Shown: positions 1 to 6,859, counted from the first letter of the stretch. The stretch: 8,586 nucleotides of DNA from Opitutus sp. GAS368 (GCA_945862035.1 CAMAXB010000124.1:1-8586), one strand, 5' to 3'. The notes: a model not told the origin generated them from the sequence alone. Made by a program: numbers and translations.

Positions 1-1
1 C

Positions 2-1408
2 CTGCTGCGACGCGCGGGCTGGACCGCCCGCCCCGGGGAGGTGGCGCAGGCCGTAAGCGACGGGCTGACGGTCACCCTTGATCGACTCTTTCCCGTCGCG
101 CCCCGCGGGCTGCCCAAGCCAGAATCGATTTCGGAGCTTGAGGCGGCGATCCCCGGTCTCACCGAACAGGCCCGGTCCGCCTCGGGCCCGGAGCGCCAGC
201 GCCTGCAAAAGGAATTGCGCGACAAGTCGGCCACCGCGTTGCAGGACCTCAGTCTCGCCTGGCTTGGCTACGCCGCCACGCCGGGACGCGAGGCCGTGGC
301 CAAGTGGACCCAGTTCCTCAGCGACATCTACGTCGTGAGCCAGCAAAAGGTGAAGCAGACCGGCCTCGTCTACGCCCATCAGGATATCCTCCTCACCCAG
401 GGCCTGGGTGCGGCTCCCGCCTTGACCAAGGCGGTGTCGCGCTCGCCGGCCATGATCGTCTATCTGGACCTGCAGGACAGCCGGCGCGACGCCCCCAATG
501 AGAATTTTGCCCGCGAGCTTTTTGAGCTCTTCACGCTGGGCGAGGGCAACTACTCGGAGAGCGACATCAAGGAGGCGGCCCGCGCGTTCACCGGCTACCG
601 CCAGCGGCTTGGTGAAGTCAGGGTGATCGAGCGCCAAAGCGATACGGGAACCAAAACTGTGTTTGGCCGCCGCGGCCGCTTCGATGGCGACGACGTGATC
701 GACCTTGTCTACGAACAGGCCGCCGCGACCACGTTTCTTCCGCGCGAACTCGTGCGCTTTTATCTGACCGATGCGCCGCTGGCCGACGACTACCTGGTTG
801 CGCTCGGAACCACGTGGAAGGCGTCCGGCTTCAACCTCGGCGCCCTTGCCCGGCAGTTCTTCGGCAGCCGCCTGTTCTTCGCCGCAGAGTTCCGCGGTAC
901 GCTGATCAAGAGTCCACTCCAATTCTACCTCGGGCTGCTGCAGGATCTCTCGCTTGAGGTCGCCCCGCTGCCCCGGCAGGCGCTGGCGCCCTTGCGGCAG
1001 ATGGGGCAGATGCTCTACCAGCCGCCCAATGTTCGCGGGTGGATCGGCGGACGGTCGTGGATCAATTCCTCCACCCTCGCCGCCCGCCGCCAGCTTGTTC
1101 AGGCCCTGTTCTCGCCTTTGAACGAATCGCTGCTCAATGCCGACGATGTCCGGGCGCTAAACGCGGCCCGCGCCGCCGGGCGCAGCCGCTTCGTCGTGGA
1201 CGAGGCCTTCCTCGCCGAACTCGCCCCGCTTGAGCCGGACGCCTTCGCTGAGCGCATCGTGCGCCAGTTCCTTCCGCGCACGGTCAGCCCAGCTTATGTC
1301 GGCGCGATCCGCGACTTTGCCGCATCCGAGGGCCGGACCGGCGGGACGGAGCGGGTCCGCGCCGCTCTCGCCGCCCTGCTGCAGTCCCCCGAGTACCAAC
1401 TTTGCTAG
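2..1408 (+). CDS. DUF1800 family protein, 5' end outside window
   Basis: The reading frame is open from base 2 to the TAG at 1406-1408, giving 468 visible residues. The first visible codons read LLRRAGW, which matches the usual N-terminal HLLRRAGFG stretch of DUF1800 proteins, so only a short N-terminal piece is missing. The GTG at 41 is therefore an internal codon, not the start. Family hallmarks are visible: NENFARELFELFTLGEG near base 497, the following EAARAFTGYR, PPNVRGW at 1022-1042 with WINSSTLAARR after it, and the usual LLQSPEYQ ending. DUF1800 proteins have no established reaction. They are common in Planctomycetota, Verrucomicrobiota and Proteobacteria and are normally encoded next to a DUF1501 gene, as here. 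Export is likely by analogy, but the signal region is not in the window. Family assignment is firm; function is unknown. Confidence 0.93.
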   Translation: MLRRAGWTARPGEVAQAVSDGLTVTLDRLFPVAPRGLPKPESISELEAAIPGLTEQARSASGPERQRLQKELRDKSATALQDLSLAWLGYAATPGREAVAKWTQFLSDIYVVSQQKVKQTGLVYAHQDILLTQGLGAAPALTKAVSRSPAMIVYLDLQDSRRDAPNENFARELFELFTLGEGNYSESDIKEAARAFTGYRQRLGEVRVIERQSDTGTKTVFGRRGRFDGDDVIDLVYEQAAATTFLPRELVRFYLTDAPLADDYLVALGTTWKASGFNLGALARQFFGSRLFFAAEFRGTLIKSPLQFYLGLLQDLSLEVAPLPRQALAPLRQMGQMLYQPPNVRGWIGGRSWINSSTLAARRQLVQALFSPLNESLLNADDVRALNAARAAGRSRFVVDEAFLAELAPLEPDAFAERIVRQFLPRTVSPAYVGAIRDFAASEGRTGGTERVRAALAALLQSPEYQLC

Positions 1409-1418
1409 GCCGCCCGCC

Positions 1419-2672
1419 ATGAACAACTCCTCCCACTTCCTGCCCACCACGCGGCGCGAGTTCCTGCAGCGGTCCGGGCGCGGGATCGGCCTGCTCGCCT
1501 TCAGCCAGTTCGCGCCCTCGTTTCTCGTCGAGTCCACCCTCGCCGCCACCCCGGCCCCCGAAAAGGACCGGCCGATTCTTGTCCTCGTGCAGCTCGCCGG
1601 GGGTAACGACGGACTGAATACCGTGGTGCCCTTTGAGGATGCCGCCTATTATCGCCTGCGCCCGACGCTCGGCGTGGCCAAGGGCGATGTCCTGCGGCTC
1701 AACGGCCTGCTGGGGCTCCATCCCGCCTGCGCGGGGCTGCACGACCTTTTTCAGGACGGGAAGCTCGGGGTCGTCCAGAACGTCGGCTACCCCAATCCCA
1801 ATCGCAGCCATTTCCGCTCGACCGAAATCTGGGAGACCGGCAGCGACAGCAATGAGTACCTCGCCTCCGGCTGGATCGGACGTTTTCTCGACAACGCCTG
1901 CGCCGGCGCACCGGCGGGGACCGATCCGCTGGCGGTGCATGTGACGCCCGATACTCCCCAGTCCTTTCTCGCGGAAGCCTCCCACGCCACCTTCGGCCTC
2001 AACCCCAACGCCCGTGGCCCCCGCGGGCGCCGCGACCCGCTCACGCTGCTCGAAGCCCTCTCGCAGCCCTCTGGCGGGGACCACGACCACGACAACCAGG
2101 GGTTTCTCCAGCAGACGATGATGAACGCCTTGGTGACCGAGCGCCGCGTGCAAAGCGTCCTCGGGGCCTATCGCTCCGAGGTGGCCTATCCGGGCAATTC
2201 CTTCGGCCAGTCGCTCCGCAGCGTCGCTGCCCTCATTGCCGCCGGCCTGCCCACACGCGTCTACTTTGTGAGCCTTGGAGGTTTCGACACCCACAGCAAC
2301 CAGCTCGCCACCCACCGGAACCTGCTGACGACCCTGTCCGAGGGGCTGATTGCGTTTCAGAAGGACCTCGAAGTTCATCGTCTCGATTCGCAGGTCCTGA
2401 CCATGACTTTCTCTGAGTTCGGTCGCCGCCCGGCCGAGAACGAGAGCCGGGGCACTGATCACGGCACGGCGGCACCCCTCTTCGTGATGGGCTCCACGGT
2501 GAAAGGTGGGCTCCACGGTTCCGCGCCCTCGCTCGCGCTCGATCGCGGGCAGGATCTCGCCTACAGCACCGACTTTCGTCAGGTCTACTCGACCGTGCTC
2601 GATCGCTGGTTCTCGTGTCCGACCGCCGGGGTCCTTGACGGAAACTACCGCCCGCTTGGATTCATCGGGTGA
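1419..2672 (+). CDS. DUF1501 family protein with Tat signal
   Basis: This 417-residue protein begins 10 bases after the DUF1800 stop. The ATG at 1419 is chosen because it places a twin-arginine signal at the N-terminus: TTRREFLQ at residues 10-17, then a hydrophobic stretch to about 42 ending in an Ala-rich cleavage region (TLAAT). The frame is open further upstream, but that would overlap the DUF1800 gene and bury the signal. DUF1501 landmarks in order are LVQLAGGNDGLNTVVP (56-71), NRSHF (128-132), LGGFDTH (286-292), TFSEFGRR (330-337) and GTDHGTAAPLFVMG (345-358). The Asp/His pairs in GGNDG, GGFDTH and TDHG resemble metal-binding positions of alkaline-phosphatase/sulfatase-like enzymes, to which I believe this family is related; that reading is inference. 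It probably folds in the cytoplasm and is exported folded through Tat, working with its DUF1800 partner. Residues 219-225 (GGDHDHD) form a small acidic/His patch. No enzymatic reaction can be assigned. Confidence 0.94.
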   Translation: MNNSSHFLPTTRREFLQRSGRGIGLLAFSQFAPSFLVESTLAATPAPEKDRPILVLVQLAGGNDGLNTVVPFEDAAYYRLRPTLGVAKGDVLRLNGLLGLHPACAGLHDLFQDGKLGVVQNVGYPNPNRSHFRSTEIWETGSDSNEYLASGWIGRFLDNACAGAPAGTDPLAVHVTPDTPQSFLAEASHATFGLNPNARGPRGRRDPLTLLEALSQPSGGDHDHDNQGFLQQTMMNALVTERRVQSVLGAYRSEVAYPGNSFGQSLRSVAALIAAGLPTRVYFVSLGGFDTHSNQLATHRNLLTTLSEGLIAFQKDLEVHRLDSQVLTMTFSEFGRRPAENESRGTDHGTAAPLFVMGSTVKGGLHGSAPSLALDRGQDLAYSTDFRQVYSTVLDRWFSCPTAGVLDGNYRPLGFIG

Positions 2673-2738
2673 ACGAGTCCGGCGGACCCGGAAGGCATTC
2701 GGCTTGCGCCGGTCGTGGTCGCGCACCTTAGCTGAGGC

Positions 2739-3563
2739 ATGGCCAGAATTCCGCTCGAGGACAATTTCAACGATGTGATCAACAAAGCCCAGCGCGGCCT
2801 GAAGATCACGGATGAGGATCTGGCTACCCGGTCCGACATCTCGTTGGAGGACCTCGCGGCGATCAAGGGCGGCCAGCCGATCGACATCGCCATCCGCCGC
2901 GTCGCCCGCCACCTGCGTCTGAATCCAGATGCCCTGGAAGCCCTCGCGCACAAGAGGTGGTACCCGGAGTTCCGCCCGTTTCCGCGGGGGTTCGCCGCGT
3001 TCAACACGACGTTTGAGGACATGACGGTCAACAGCTACCTGATCTGGGATGCGCGCGACCGCCTTGCCGCCGCGTTCGATACCGGTGCCTCCTGTGAGGC
3101 AATGCTGGACCTGATCCGCGCCGAGGGTCTGCGCCTGATGGACGTTTTCCTCACTCACACCCATGATGATCACATCGCCGACCTGACCCGACTGGCGGGC
3201 GAGACCGGCGCCGCCGTCTGGGCCAGCGAACGCGAGCCCAGCACCCACCCCGGTGCCAAGACCTTCAAGGAAAACGCGCACTTCCATCTGGGCGAACTCT
3301 CGATCAAGACCCTGTCAACCTGGGGCCACTCGCCGGGTCAGACGACCTACTTCGTCAAGGGCCTGAGCTGGCCCCTCGCGGTCGTGGGCGACTCGCTCTT
3401 CGCCAGCTCGATGGGGGGAAGCCCCACGGATTTCACCATGCAGTACCGCAACAACATCGACAAGATCTTCACCCTGCCGCGCGATACCGTGATCGCCCCC
3501 GGACACGGCCCGATGACGACGCTCGCGCAGGAGAAAAAGCATAATCCATTCTACGCCCGCTAA
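2739..3563 (+). CDS. HTH-metallo-beta-lactamase-fold hydrolase fusion
   Basis: This 274-residue protein has two parts. Residues about 20-72 look like an Xre/Cro-type helix-turn-helix: ITDEDLATRSDISLEDLAAI, then a GG turn and a helix ending in LNPDALEALA, which is the usual layout of these domains. Residues about 85-274 are a metallo-beta-lactamase fold with the complete di-metal set: THTHDDH (H140, H142, D144, H145), H197 in WGHSPGQT, D218 in VVGDSLF and H256 in APGHGP. The WGHSPG and GDSLF elements resemble the glyoxalase II-like branch, so hydrolysis of a thioester or related ester is plausible, but the substrate is unknown. No signal peptide is visible, so it should be cytoplasmic. GAGG at 2734-2737 lies only one base before the ATG, too close for a normal ribosome site. 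It is followed after 11 bases by an oxidoreductase gene, suggesting co-transcription. The fold is certain; the DNA-binding role of the N-terminal part is inferred. Confidence 0.93.
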   Translation: MARIPLEDNFNDVINKAQRGLKITDEDLATRSDISLEDLAAIKGGQPIDIAIRRVARHLRLNPDALEALAHKRWYPEFRPFPRGFAAFNTTFEDMTVNSYLIWDARDRLAAAFDTGASCEAMLDLIRAEGLRLMDVFLTHTHDDHIADLTRLAGETGAAVWASEREPSTHPGAKTFKENAHFHLGELSIKTLSTWGHSPGQTTYFVKGLSWPLAVVGDSLFASSMGGSPTDFTMQYRNNIDKIFTLPRDTVIAPGHGPMTTLAQEKKHNPFYAR

Positions 3564-3574
3564 GTCCTATCCCT

Positions 3575-4459
3575 ATGTCTGAATCCATTGCCTTCGTCGG
3601 AGTCGGTCGCATGGGCGCCAACATGGCGCGCCGGCTCAAGGATCGTGGCCACACGATCACCGCCGTTTACGATGTCCACGCGCCGTCCGCCTCCGCCCTC
3701 GCGGCCGAGCTCGGCACGCAGGCGGTCACCACCCTCGCCGCCGTCACTGCCGCCGCCCAGGTGATCATCACCGTAGTTACCGACGATGCCGCGCAACTTG
3801 CGGTGTTCGCCGAGTCCGGTGATTCGCTGCTGACCGGCGCGACGGGCCGCGTCTTCGTCAACTGTGCCACGCTTTCCCCCGCGACCCATGTGGAAATCGA
3901 GCGGCGCACGCAGCTCCGCGGGGCCCACTCCCTCGAGGCCTGCATGGCCTCGTCCATCCCTCAGGCCCGCAATGGCACCCTCTATCTGATGTGCGGTGGC
4001 GCACGCGCGACCTTCGACCGCCTTCAGCCCGTCCTCGTCGACCTGGCAACCGCTCCGCGCTACATCGGGCACGCCGGCCAGGCGGCGCAGGTCAAGGCCT
4101 TGGTCAACATGGTCATGAACATCAACACCGCGGGCTTGGCCGAGGGGCTCGGCCTCGGGTCCGCGCTCGGGCTCGACCTCGACATGCTGCGCGAGGTTTT
4201 CAGCCAGACGGGAGCCGCTTCGCAGGTCCTGAAGACCGACGGTGAGGACATGCAAAACCGGGCGCACGACTGCTACTTCTCCGGCGCCCACGCGGCCAAG
4301 GATTCCACCATCGCTTGGAACCTCGGCGCCGCGGCTGGCCTCAATCTTCCGCTGGCCGCGGCGACCCGGCTGCAGTTCGAACGCATGACGGCGCTCGGCC
4401 TCGGCTCCCTCGACAAGTCCGGCGTGGCCGAGCTGACCTTCAAGGGCCGGCACGGCTAA
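3575..4459 (+). CDS. Beta-hydroxyacid dehydrogenase family NAD-dependent oxidoreductase
   Basis: This 294-residue protein is a complete member of the 3-hydroxyisobutyrate/6-phosphogluconate dehydrogenase-like family, at the usual length. The Rossmann fingerprint is FVGVGRMGANMARRL (7-21). D33 in AVYDVHAP sits at the end of the second strand, where an acidic residue favours NAD+ over NADP+. NCATLSP (96-102) is the usual conserved segment. The catalytic lysine should be K174 in GQAAQVKALVNM, with N178 behind it, and AKDSTIA (241-247) matches the family's conserved KDL-type motif. The helical C-terminal half (about 165-294) forms the dimer domain. The substrate-binding segment reads SLEACMASS (119-127) where close relatives have DAPVSGG, so the substrate may differ from 3-hydroxyisobutyrate or tartronate semialdehyde. 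It lies 11 bases after the HTH-hydrolase gene, so the two may act on related metabolites. No Shine-Dalgarno sequence precedes the ATG. The family is certain; the substrate is not known. Confidence 0.94.
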   Translation: MSESIAFVGVGRMGANMARRLKDRGHTITAVYDVHAPSASALAAELGTQAVTTLAAVTAAAQVIITVVTDDAAQLAVFAESGDSLLTGATGRVFVNCATLSPATHVEIERRTQLRGAHSLEACMASSIPQARNGTLYLMCGGARATFDRLQPVLVDLATAPRYIGHAGQAAQVKALVNMVMNINTAGLAEGLGLGSALGLDLDMLREVFSQTGAASQVLKTDGEDMQNRAHDCYFSGAHAAKDSTIAWNLGAAAGLNLPLAAATRLQFERMTALGLGSLDKSGVAELTFKGRHG

Positions 4460-4518
4460 GGCCGTCCCGCCCGGACTGCGGCGTCGCGGCGTCGAGCACG
4501 AACTTGAGCTCCCCGGCC

Positions 4519-4539
4519 GGCGGCCGATCGTCGGTCGCC
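4519..4539 (+). terminator. Possible terminator-like stem-loop without U tract
   Basis: GGCGGCCGA and TCGGTCGCC flank the 3-base loop TCG, giving a 9-bp stem with one G-U wobble if transcribed from the plus strand. On the minus strand the wobble becomes an A-C mismatch, which favours a plus-strand role. It lies 59 bases after the oxidoreductase stop. AACTT (4501-4505) and AAGTT (4540-4544) could extend the structure across a bulge. No run of T follows, so if it works in termination it would not be the canonical intrinsic type. In DNA of this GC content a chance hairpin is possible. Confidence 0.35.
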
Positions 4540-4567
4540 AAGTTGGCATGCCCCCGTTCCGCTTGGT

Positions 4568-4772
4568 TCACCGCGCGAATCCGCGATCAACCACGACCCG
4601 CTGGCGTTCGCCACGGAAACGAGCCCACTCGGCCACCAGCAGCCCGGCCTCGGCGGCATCGCTGCGATCGCGGCCGTCGGTGAGCCAGTGCCCCCGGCTC
4701 CGGAATGCTCCATTTCGCCGGCCGCGAAACCGCCGAGAGGGTGAGCAGAAGGAGAATTCCACGGACGATCAT
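4568..4772 (-). pseudogene. Small predicted exported protein, frameshifted
   Basis: An ATG at 4772-4770, 44 bases past the uvrB stop, opens a frame whose first residues, MIVRGILLLLTLSAVS, look like a signal peptide. At codon 27 the frame enters a run of five Gs (4695-4691 on the minus strand). Beyond it the frame becomes Arg-rich and unlike protein. Removing one G joins the N-terminus to a second open frame starting GHWLTDGRD, followed by a helix-like segment (AAEAGLLVAEWARFRGERQR) and a TGA at 4570-4568, giving a 67-residue product. Both halves use G/C at most third codon positions, as the neighbouring genes do. The break could be a true frameshift mutation, a slippage site or a sequence error. 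I do not recognise the protein. Chance open frames are common in DNA this GC-rich, so the call is tentative. An 11-codon-or-longer continuation may exist: a GTG at 4571 overlaps the TGA and opens a 43-residue frame ending at 4440. Confidence 0.38.
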
Positions 4773-4816
4773 CTCAGTCCAGCGCGGGCCGACCCGGAGG
4801 CAATCTCCGTCCGCCG

Positions 4817-6859
4817 TCACTTGCCCCGGGGCGCACGCCCCACGGGTTTGGCCAACCTGTTCCGCGCGCGGTCCGCGGGCCGGGCCTGCTTTCGATAGTT
4901 GCCGCTCTTCAGCGCTTCAATCTGATCACGCAGGACCGCCGCCCGCTCGAACTCGAGCCGGCCGGCCGCCGCCGTCATGTCGTTCTCCAGCTCGGCGATC
5001 ACCGCGGCAACATCGTCCACGCCGACTTCCGCGGCCACTAGGTCCTCTCTTTCCCCCGTACCATCGTAGACCTGGAGGCTGGCTTGGGCGGATCGCTTGA
5101 CGCTCCGCGGGGTGATCCCGTGCTCTCGGTTATACGCAATCTGCTTTTCCCGCCGGTAGCGGACAACCTCCCGCGTTCGGCGGATCGAGTCCGTCTCCTT
5201 GTCGGCATAGAAGATGACCCGGCCCTTCTCGTGCCGCGCGGCGCGCCCCGAGGTTTGGATGAGGCTGGTTTCGCTGCGCAGGAAACCCTCCTTGTCCGCA
5301 TCGAGGATCGCGACGAGCGCGACCTCCGGCAGATCGAGGCCCTCGCGCAGCAGATTGATGCCCACCAGCACGTCAAAATTGCCGAGTCGAAGGTTGCGCA
5401 GGATCTCAACCCGCTCGATCGCATCGATGTCCGAGTGCAGGTACTCCACGCGGATCTTGGCCTCGCGCAGAAAGGCGGTCAGATCCTCCGACAGGCGCTT
5501 CGTCAGGGTGGTGACGAGCACCCGCTCCCCCTGCGCGACCGCCCGGTTGATCTCGCCGATGAGGTCCTCGACCTGGCCCTTGGTTGGGCGGAGAACAATC
5601 TCCGGATCGAGCAGGCCGGTGGGACGAATCAGCTGCTCGGCAATGACCGTCGAGCGCTCCAGCTCGAATTTCGAGGGCGTCGCCGAGACATAGACGGTCT
5701 GGCCCGTGATCGCGGCGAATTCGTCGAAACTCTGCGGGCGATTGTCGAGGGCGGAAGGCAGCCGGAACCCGAAGTCGACCAGCGTGCTCTTGCGCGCCCG
5801 ATCGCCGTTGTACATCGCCCCCACCTGCGGGATGGTCGCATGGCTCTCGTCCACGAAGAGCAGGAAATCCTTGGGGAAGAAATCGATGAGGCAGGTGGGG
5901 CGCTCGCCGGGATTCCGGCCCGACAGGTGCAGCGAGTAGTTCTCGATGCCGTTGCAGAAGCCCATCTCCTGCAGCATCTCGAGGTCGTAGTTCGTGCGCA
6001 GGCGGATGCGCTGGGCTTCAAGGTAGCGGCCCTCGGCCTCGAATTTCGCGACCCGGGCATCCAGCTCGGCCTTGATCCGGCCGACCGCGAGCTCGAGCTT
6101 GCCCTTGGTGGTCACGTACTGGTTGGCCGGGTACAGGTCGAAGCGGTCCAGCGCCCGGGTCACGGTGCCGGTGAGCGGGTCGAACTCGCTCAGCGCCTCC
6201 ACGTCATCCCCCCAGAGCTCCACCCGCAGCGCCTGCTCGCTGTAGGCGGGCATGATGTCCACCACGTCTCCCCGCACCCGGAAACGGCCCCGCTTGAGCT
6301 CGTAGTCGTTTCGCTCGTACAGATTGTCGACCAGCCGCTCGAGCAGCTGGCCCCGGCCAAACGGCTGGCCCTTCCGCAGCTCGATGCGCAGATTGGTGAA
6401 ATCCTCGGGGGAGCCGAGGCCGTAGATGCAGGAGACCGAGGCGACCACAATGACATCGCGCCGCGAAACGAGCGAGCTGGTCGCGGCGATGCGCAGGCGC
6501 TCGATCTCCTCGTTGATGGACGAGTCCTTCTCAATGAAGGTATCGCTCGACGCGATGTAGGCCTCGGGCTGGTAGTAGTCGTAGTAGCTGACGAAGTACT
6601 CGACGGCGTTCTCCGGGAAGAAGTTCTTGAACTCGGAATAAAGCTGGGCCGCGAGGGTCTTGTTGTGGGAGATGATCAGTGCCGGCCGATCGAGGTTCGC
6701 GATCAGATTGGCCATGGTGAACGTCTTCCCTGAGCCCGTGACGCCCAGCAGCGTCTGGTGCTTGTTTCCCGCCTGCAGCGAGGCCGTCAGCTGGGCAATC
6801 GCCCGTGGCTGATCGCCGGTCGGCCGGTAGTCGGCCTGGAGCTGGAAGAGGGGCTTCAT
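4817..6859 (-). CDS. uvrB: Excinuclease ABC subunit B (UvrB)
   Basis: This 680-residue protein is the damage-verifying helicase-like subunit of nucleotide excision repair. It is loaded onto damaged DNA by UvrA and then recruits UvrC for incision. The ATG at 6859-6857 gives the standard start MKPLFQLQADYRPTGDQP; an in-frame extension to 6955 would run into the upstream gene and has no family support. Visible motifs are Walker A GVTGSGKT (39-46, K45), the damage-clamping beta-hairpin YYDYYQPEAY (92-101), DESH (337-340) followed by TIPQVGAMYNGD, VSATPS (391-396), NLLREGLDLPE (502-512) and TSGRAARH (536-543). A UVR domain at about 620-651 is the expected UvrC contact. A basic tail of 29 residues follows, with ten Lys/Arg and one Asp. 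The length is close to the roughly 673 residues of the E. coli protein, and all core residues are present. There is no Shine-Dalgarno sequence and no recognisable LexA box, so SOS control cannot be claimed. Confidence 0.99.
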   Translation of the reverse strand: MKPLFQLQADYRPTGDQPRAIAQLTASLQAGNKHQTLLGVTGSGKTFTMANLIANLDRPALIISHNKTLAAQLYSEFKNFFPENAVEYFVSYYDYYQPEAYIASSDTFIEKDSSINEEIERLRIAATSSLVSRRDVIVVASVSCIYGLGSPEDFTNLRIELRKGQPFGRGQLLERLVDNLYERNDYELKRGRFRVRGDVVDIMPAYSEQALRVELWGDDVEALSEFDPLTGTVTRALDRFDLYPANQYVTTKGKLELAVGRIKAELDARVAKFEAEGRYLEAQRIRLRTNYDLEMLQEMGFCNGIENYSLHLSGRNPGERPTCLIDFFPKDFLLFVDESHATIPQVGAMYNGDRARKSTLVDFGFRLPSALDNRPQSFDEFAAITGQTVYVSATPSKFELERSTVIAEQLIRPTGLLDPEIVLRPTKGQVEDLIGEINRAVAQGERVLVTTLTKRLSEDLTAFLREAKIRVEYLHSDIDAIERVEILRNLRLGNFDVLVGINLLREGLDLPEVALVAILDADKEGFLRSETSLIQTSGRAARHEKGRVIFYADKETDSIRRTREVVRYRREKQIAYNREHGITPRSVKRSAQASLQVYDGTGEREDLVAAEVGVDDVAAVIAELENDMTAAAGRLEFERAAVLRDQIEALKSGNYRKQARPADRARNRLAKPVGRAPRGK

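Larger units (their letters stand above)
4460..4816. other. Convergent intergenic region
   Basis: These 357 bases lie between the 3' ends of the plus-strand oxidoreductase gene and the minus-strand uvrB. The region contains a tandem octamer GCGGCGTC (4478-4493), a stem-loop at 4519-4539, a GGCATGCC palindrome at 4545-4552, a broken small gene on the minus strand (4568-4772), and a short stem CGGAG/CTCCG with a 5-base loop at 4795-4809, seven bases past the uvrB stop. No T-rich tract follows any of the stems, so no classical intrinsic terminator can be called. No tRNA or insertion sequence is seen. Confidence 0.7.

Noticed and set aside
41..43. GTG as the start codon of the DUF1800 gene
   Set aside because: The frame stays open to base 2 and encodes LLRRAGW, a conserved DUF1800 segment, so the real start is left of the window.
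1230..1418. In-frame upstream extension of the DUF1501 gene
   Set aside because: It would overlap the DUF1800 coding region by 179 bases and move the twin-arginine signal away from the N-terminus.
2488..2519. Direct repeat TGGGCTCCACGGT at 2488-2500 and 2507-2519
   Set aside because: The two copies are 19 bases apart and fall in different reading phases of a conserved DUF1501 segment. Likely coincidence, not a duplication or site.
2704..2733. Possible promoter (TTGCGC with a TTAGCT-like -10) before the HTH-hydrolase gene
   Set aside because: The -10 matches poorly and the spacing is not ideal; not distinguishable from background.
1284..3287. A 667-codon open frame on the minus strand, opposite the DUF1501 and HTH-hydrolase genes
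   Set aside because: It runs antisense to two genes with clear family motifs. Long antisense frames are expected where third codon positions are mostly G or C, and the translation shows no recognisable domain.
4478..4493. Tandem GCGGCGTC x2 as a repeat element
   Set aside because: Only two 8-base copies, in GC-rich sequence; too little to call a repeat family.
5084..6733. A 549-codon open frame on the plus strand, opposite uvrB
   Set aside because: It is the mirror of the highly conserved uvrB frame. The translation is low-complexity in Arg, Leu, Val and Asp with no motif.
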